From Betaproteobacteria bacterium (GTDB taxonomy: Bacteria; Pseudomonadota; Gammaproteobacteria; Burkholderiales; Burkholderiaceae_C): a stretch of DNA of 7,012 nucleotides. The stretch is taken from assembly GCA_005884255.1 (NCBI GenBank), contig VBDL01000203.1:1-7012 (forward strand). Reading direction: 5' to 3'. Made by a program: the position numbers and the translations under genes. This document shows positions 4,934 to 7,012 of this stretch, one piece after another. Every line of letters starts with the position of its first letter. Position 1 is the first letter of the stretch. The notes beneath the pieces were generated by a model. It had not been told where the DNA came from and did no database searches. It worked only from the letters and a program-made list of their open reading frames with translations.

Positions 4934-5595
4934 GCCGTCCGTTGCTCACCAGCAGCGCCTTGGGATTCACGGCGGGCTATGTCGACACCGTTGGGTTCAT
5001 CGCGCTGTTCGGCCTCTTCACCGCGCACGTGACGGGCAACTTCGTGCTGATCGGCAGCGAGCTGGCGCATCCGACGCATGGCGTGCTGATCAAGTTCCTC
5101 GCCTTCCCGGCCTTCATCGCCGCGGTGGCGATGTCGCGCATGCTGGCGCTGTATGCCGATCGGCGCTGGAACTCTGCCGCGCGGCCTTTGCTCGTGCTTC
5201 AGGTCCTGCTGCTTGCGGCGTGCATGCTGTCGGGCTGGCGCGCGCAGCCCATCGTCGATGCGAGCGCACCCTGGGTGCTGGCCACCGGCGTGCTCGGCGC
5301 TGCCGCGATGGGCGTGCAGAACGCCGCGGGCCGTCTGGCCTTCAGCAACCTGACGCCGACCACCGTGATGACGGGCAATGTCACGCAACTGGTGATCGAA
5401 GTGGTCGACCTCGCGCGCGGCGCCGCCGATGACGCACTGCGCGGCCGCATCCAGAAGTTCCTGTGGCCGGTGCTGGCCTTCGGCGCCGGCGCGATTTGCG
5501 GCGCGTTCATCTTTCTGCAGGTGTCGCTCTGGGCCTTGGCGCTGCCACTCATCATCCTGGCGAGCCTGGCGCTGTCCCCCGCTAATCAAGCCTGA
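4930..5595 (+). CDS. DUF1275 / YoaK-family membrane protein, GTG start
   Basis: The 221-residue protein carries the DUF1275 signature twice: 'GYVDTVGFIALFGLFTAHVTG' followed by N at residues 16-37, and 'AFSNLTPTTVMTGNVTQLV' around residues 139-153. At least five hydrophobic stretches fit an inner-membrane protein with an internal duplication. Family members have no agreed function. The start is GTG at 4930, which overlaps the DoxX stop as GTGA. No clear SD precedes it, so translation is probably coupled to DoxX. It is the last gene of the operon. Its final 14 bases overlap the end of the convergent Bug gene, and no terminator with a T-run is visible between them. Confidence 0.85.
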   Translation: MSRPLLTSSALGFTAGYVDTVGFIALFGLFTAHVTGNFVLIGSELAHPTHGVLIKFLAFPAFIAAVAMSRMLALYADRRWNSAARPLLVLQVLLLAACMLSGWRAQPIVDASAPWVLATGVLGAAAMGVQNAAGRLAFSNLTPTTVMTGNVTQLVIEVVDLARGAADDALRGRIQKFLWPVLAFGAGAICGAFIFLQVSLWALALPLIILASLALSPANQA

Positions 5596-6565
5596 TGCCG
5601 GCCTGCTTGACGAGGGCACCTGTTGCCTCGAACTCCCGGCTCACCTGCTCCGCGAACTGCTGTTGCGTCAAGCCGGAGGGCTCCGCGCCGAGCTTGTCCA
5701 TCGCGGCCTTGACCTCAGGCATCTGCAGCACCTTGGTGGTGGCCGCCGCGAGCTTCGAGACCACCTCGGCAGGTACCTTGGCCGGCGCGAACATGCCGAC
5801 CCAGAACGTGTAGTCCGAACCGGGGAAGCCTGCCTCGACGGTGGTCGTCAGCTTGGGCAGCGCGGGAGACCGCTTCTGCGAACCGACGGCAAGCGCAACC
5901 AGCTTGTTCTCCTGGATCAGCGGCATCGCGCTGACGATGGGCGCGAAGAACCAGTCGACCTGCCCGCCCGCCACGTCCATCAGCGCCGGCGGCGTGCCGC
6001 GGTAAGGCACGTGCGTGGCCTGCAGGCCGGCAGCGATGCGGAACTTCTCCGCGTTGATGTGCGTGGCGCTTCCGTTGCCGGCCGATGCGTAGGTCATCTT
6101 GCCGGGGCTGGCCTTCGCACGCTTGACGAGCTCGGCCACCGACGTGATCTTGCTCGAGGGCGAGACGACGAGCACGTTGGGCAGGGTGGCCAGCATGGAC
6201 ACCGGCGTGAAGTCCTTCAGCGTGTCGTACTTGAGCTTCGGGTACAGCGCGGCGTTGGCGACATGGCCTGCGGAATGCACGAGGATCGTGTAGCCGTCGG
6301 GCGCCGCCGCGGCCACCAGGCTCGCGCCGAGCGTGCCGCCGGCGCCCGCCCGGTTGTCGACGATGACGGTCTGCCCCAGCACCTTCGCCAGCTGCTCGCT
6401 GACGATGCGCGCGACGACGTCGGTGCCCGAGCCGGCGGTGAACGGCACGATCAGCGTGATCGGTTTGTTCGGATACGGGGTATCGGCAAACGCGGCGGTG
6501 GCCGCGACCGGAAGCAGTGCAGCCGCAATCAAGCGGCAGAGAACGGATCGGCGCGGGAGTGCCAT
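5582..6565 (-). CDS. Bug/TctC-family periplasmic solute-binding protein (tripartite tricarboxylate transporter receptor)
   Basis: The 327-residue protein starts with a signal peptide: basic 'MALPRRSVLCR', a hydrophobic core, and probable cleavage after AFA at residue 27. The mature part begins 'DTPYPNKPITLIVPFTAGSG' and continues with 'TDVVARIV' and 'NRAGAGG' near residue 71, 'APDGYTIL', 'LPNVLVVSP', 'YASAGNGSATH' and 'VPYRGTPPAL', a full-length Bug receptor in order. These proteins bind carboxylates, aromatic acids or amides such as nicotinate in the periplasm. Some feed a TctAB-type permease, but many are orphans, and no permease gene is in this window. AAAGGA lies just before the ATG and follows directly on the cupin stop. 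As the last gene of the minus-strand operon it is probably cotranscribed with the cupin and dehydrogenase genes. The ligand cannot be predicted from sequence. Confidence 0.93.
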   Translation of the reverse strand: MALPRRSVLCRLIAAALLPVAATAAFADTPYPNKPITLIVPFTAGSGTDVVARIVSEQLAKVLGQTVIVDNRAGAGGTLGASLVAAAAPDGYTILVHSAGHVANAALYPKLKYDTLKDFTPVSMLATLPNVLVVSPSSKITSVAELVKRAKASPGKMTYASAGNGSATHINAEKFRIAAGLQATHVPYRGTPPALMDVAGGQVDWFFAPIVSAMPLIQENKLVALAVGSQKRSPALPKLTTTVEAGFPGSDYTFWVGMFAPAKVPAEVVSKLAAATTKVLQMPEVKAAMDKLGAEPSGLTQQQFAEQVSREFEATGALVKQAGIRLD

Positions 6566-6577
6566 CGCGATTTCCTT

Positions 6578-6925
6578 TCAGGTGTTGGGCATGACCAGCA
6601 GGACCTTGCAGGCCACCGCGGTCGCGTTATGAAGTTGCCGCGACTCGCCGGGCGCGATGTGGCAGGTGTCGAAGGGGCGCAGGCTGGCGGTCGACGGCCC
6701 TTCGCCACCATGGGCCGACACCTGCAGCTCGCCCTCGAGCACGAGGTAGAACTTCTCGACGGAAGAGGCGCTGAAGGTCGTGCCGCCGCCGGGCTCGATG
6801 ATCGAGATGCCCATCCAGACGCTGTCGCTCGGGCCGGCCTCGCGGCCTTGGACGCGCCGCATCTCCATCATCGAATGCCCTGGCGCGTCATAGCGCGGCG
6901 CCTCGCTGAAACGAACGACGTGCAT
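6578..6925 (-). CDS. Small single-domain cupin lacking the usual metal ligands
   Basis: The 115-residue protein has a cupin core: 'PGGGTTFSASSVEKFYLVLE' then GEL (residues 45-67) is motif 1, and 'LRPFDTCHIAPGESRQLHNA' (82-101) is motif 2. Aligned by eye to the consensus G(X)5HXH(X)3-4E(X)6G and PxG(X)5HxN, the two motif-1 histidines are Ser52 and Ser54, the Glu is Lys58, and the motif-2 His is Arg96. All four standard metal positions are therefore replaced, although Glu57 and His99 lie next to two of them. It may be a binding or regulatory cupin rather than a metalloenzyme. AAGGAG precedes the ATG at a tight four to five bases. It sits 9 bases after the dehydrogenase gene and 12 bases before the Bug gene, so all three look cotranscribed. 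Confidence 0.85.
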   Translation of the reverse strand: MHVVRFSEAPRYDAPGHSMMEMRRVQGREAGPSDSVWMGISIIEPGGGTTFSASSVEKFYLVLEGELQVSAHGGEGPSTASLRPFDTCHIAPGESRQLHNATAVACKVLLVMPNT

Positions 6926-6934
6926 GGCGCTCCT

Positions 6935-7012
6935 TCAGGGTGCCAGGACGATGCGTTCCATCGAGCCGGCGAGCACCTTGCGATAGGCCTCTGCGGCCCG
7001 CTCGAGCGGCAG
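6935..7012 (-). CDS. C-terminus of a zinc-type (MDR) alcohol dehydrogenase, 5' outside window
   Basis: Only the last 25 residues lie in the window, ending at TGA 6937-6935. The sequence 'LPLERAAEAYRKVLAGSMER' followed by IVLAP matches the C-terminal pattern of medium-chain dehydrogenases and quinone oxidoreductases ('PLeeaaeA...l.aG...GKiVL'). It is on the same strand as the cupin and Bug genes and 9 bases upstream of the cupin ATG, so it probably leads or belongs to that operon. The call rests on a short tail. A different enzyme of the same superfamily is possible. Confidence 0.65.
   Translation of the reverse strand: MPLERAAEAYRKVLAGSMERIVLAP

Noticed and set aside
1705..5595. The operon as a defence or mobile-element cargo island
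   Set aside because: No nuclease, helicase, NTPase, toxin, integrase, att-like repeats or tRNA are present, and base composition looks uniform. It reads as ordinary catabolic and membrane genes.
5586..5610. TCAAGC...GCTTGA inverted repeat at the convergent junction as a bidirectional terminator
   Set aside because: It has only a 6-bp stem with a 13-base loop and no T-run on either side, too weak to call.
4738..5619. A 293-codon minus-strand frame opposite DoxX and DUF1275
   Set aside because: There is no recognisable domain, and both plus-strand genes show clear membrane-family signatures.

Overview
This GC-rich window reads like the chromosome of a betaproteobacterium, most likely Burkholderiales (Comamonadaceae such as Variovorax or Ramlibacter, or a relative). 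That guess rests on the Bug/TctC-type solute-binding protein, the XapX-amidohydrolase cluster, the codon bias and the compact overlapping genes. It is an inference from memory of families, not a search result. I see no tRNA, rRNA, CRISPR array, transposase or phage gene.

Layout. (1) Bases 2-511 (+) are the C-terminal part of a winged-helix/NB-ARC-ATPase transcriptional regulator. It is cut by the window edge on the left and appears to lose its usual long C-terminal region on the right, stopping inside the end of a convergent gene. (2) Bases 1458-492 (-) hold a two-gene unit: a small NarL/FixJ-like LuxR regulator with an unusual receiver domain, then one base later an OsmC-like protein. (3) Bases 1459-1704 are a divergent promoter region with a plausible sigma70 promoter whose spacer contains a perfect dyad. 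(4) Bases 1705-5595 (+) are one apparent operon: YcaC-like isochorismatase-fold hydrolase, a 10-bp hairpin, XapX small membrane protein (apparently frameshifted), YtcJ-like amidohydrolase with a Cys/His-rich tail, DoxX-family membrane protein, and DUF1275/YoaK-family membrane protein. The last four genes overlap or nearly overlap. (5) Bases 7012-5582 (-) are the end of a convergent operon: the C-terminus of a zinc-type alcohol dehydrogenase, a cupin lacking all the usual metal ligands, and a Bug periplasmic binding protein. The two operons overlap tail to tail by 14 bases.

How they may work together (inference). The two hydrolases suggest stepwise cleavage of an amide-, carbamoyl- or imide-type compound. 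The Bug protein would capture an organic acid or amide in the periplasm, and the divergent LuxR protein is the obvious candidate regulator of the plus-strand operon. XapX, DoxX and DUF1275 are membrane proteins of poorly known role that may accompany uptake or redox protection. The substrate cannot be read from the sequence.

The points most worth a second look are the XapX frameshift that puts XapX and the amidohydrolase in one continuous reading frame, the Cys/His tail of the amidohydrolase, the cupin without metal ligands, the lysine-less receiver of the LuxR protein, and the truncated regulator at the left edge.
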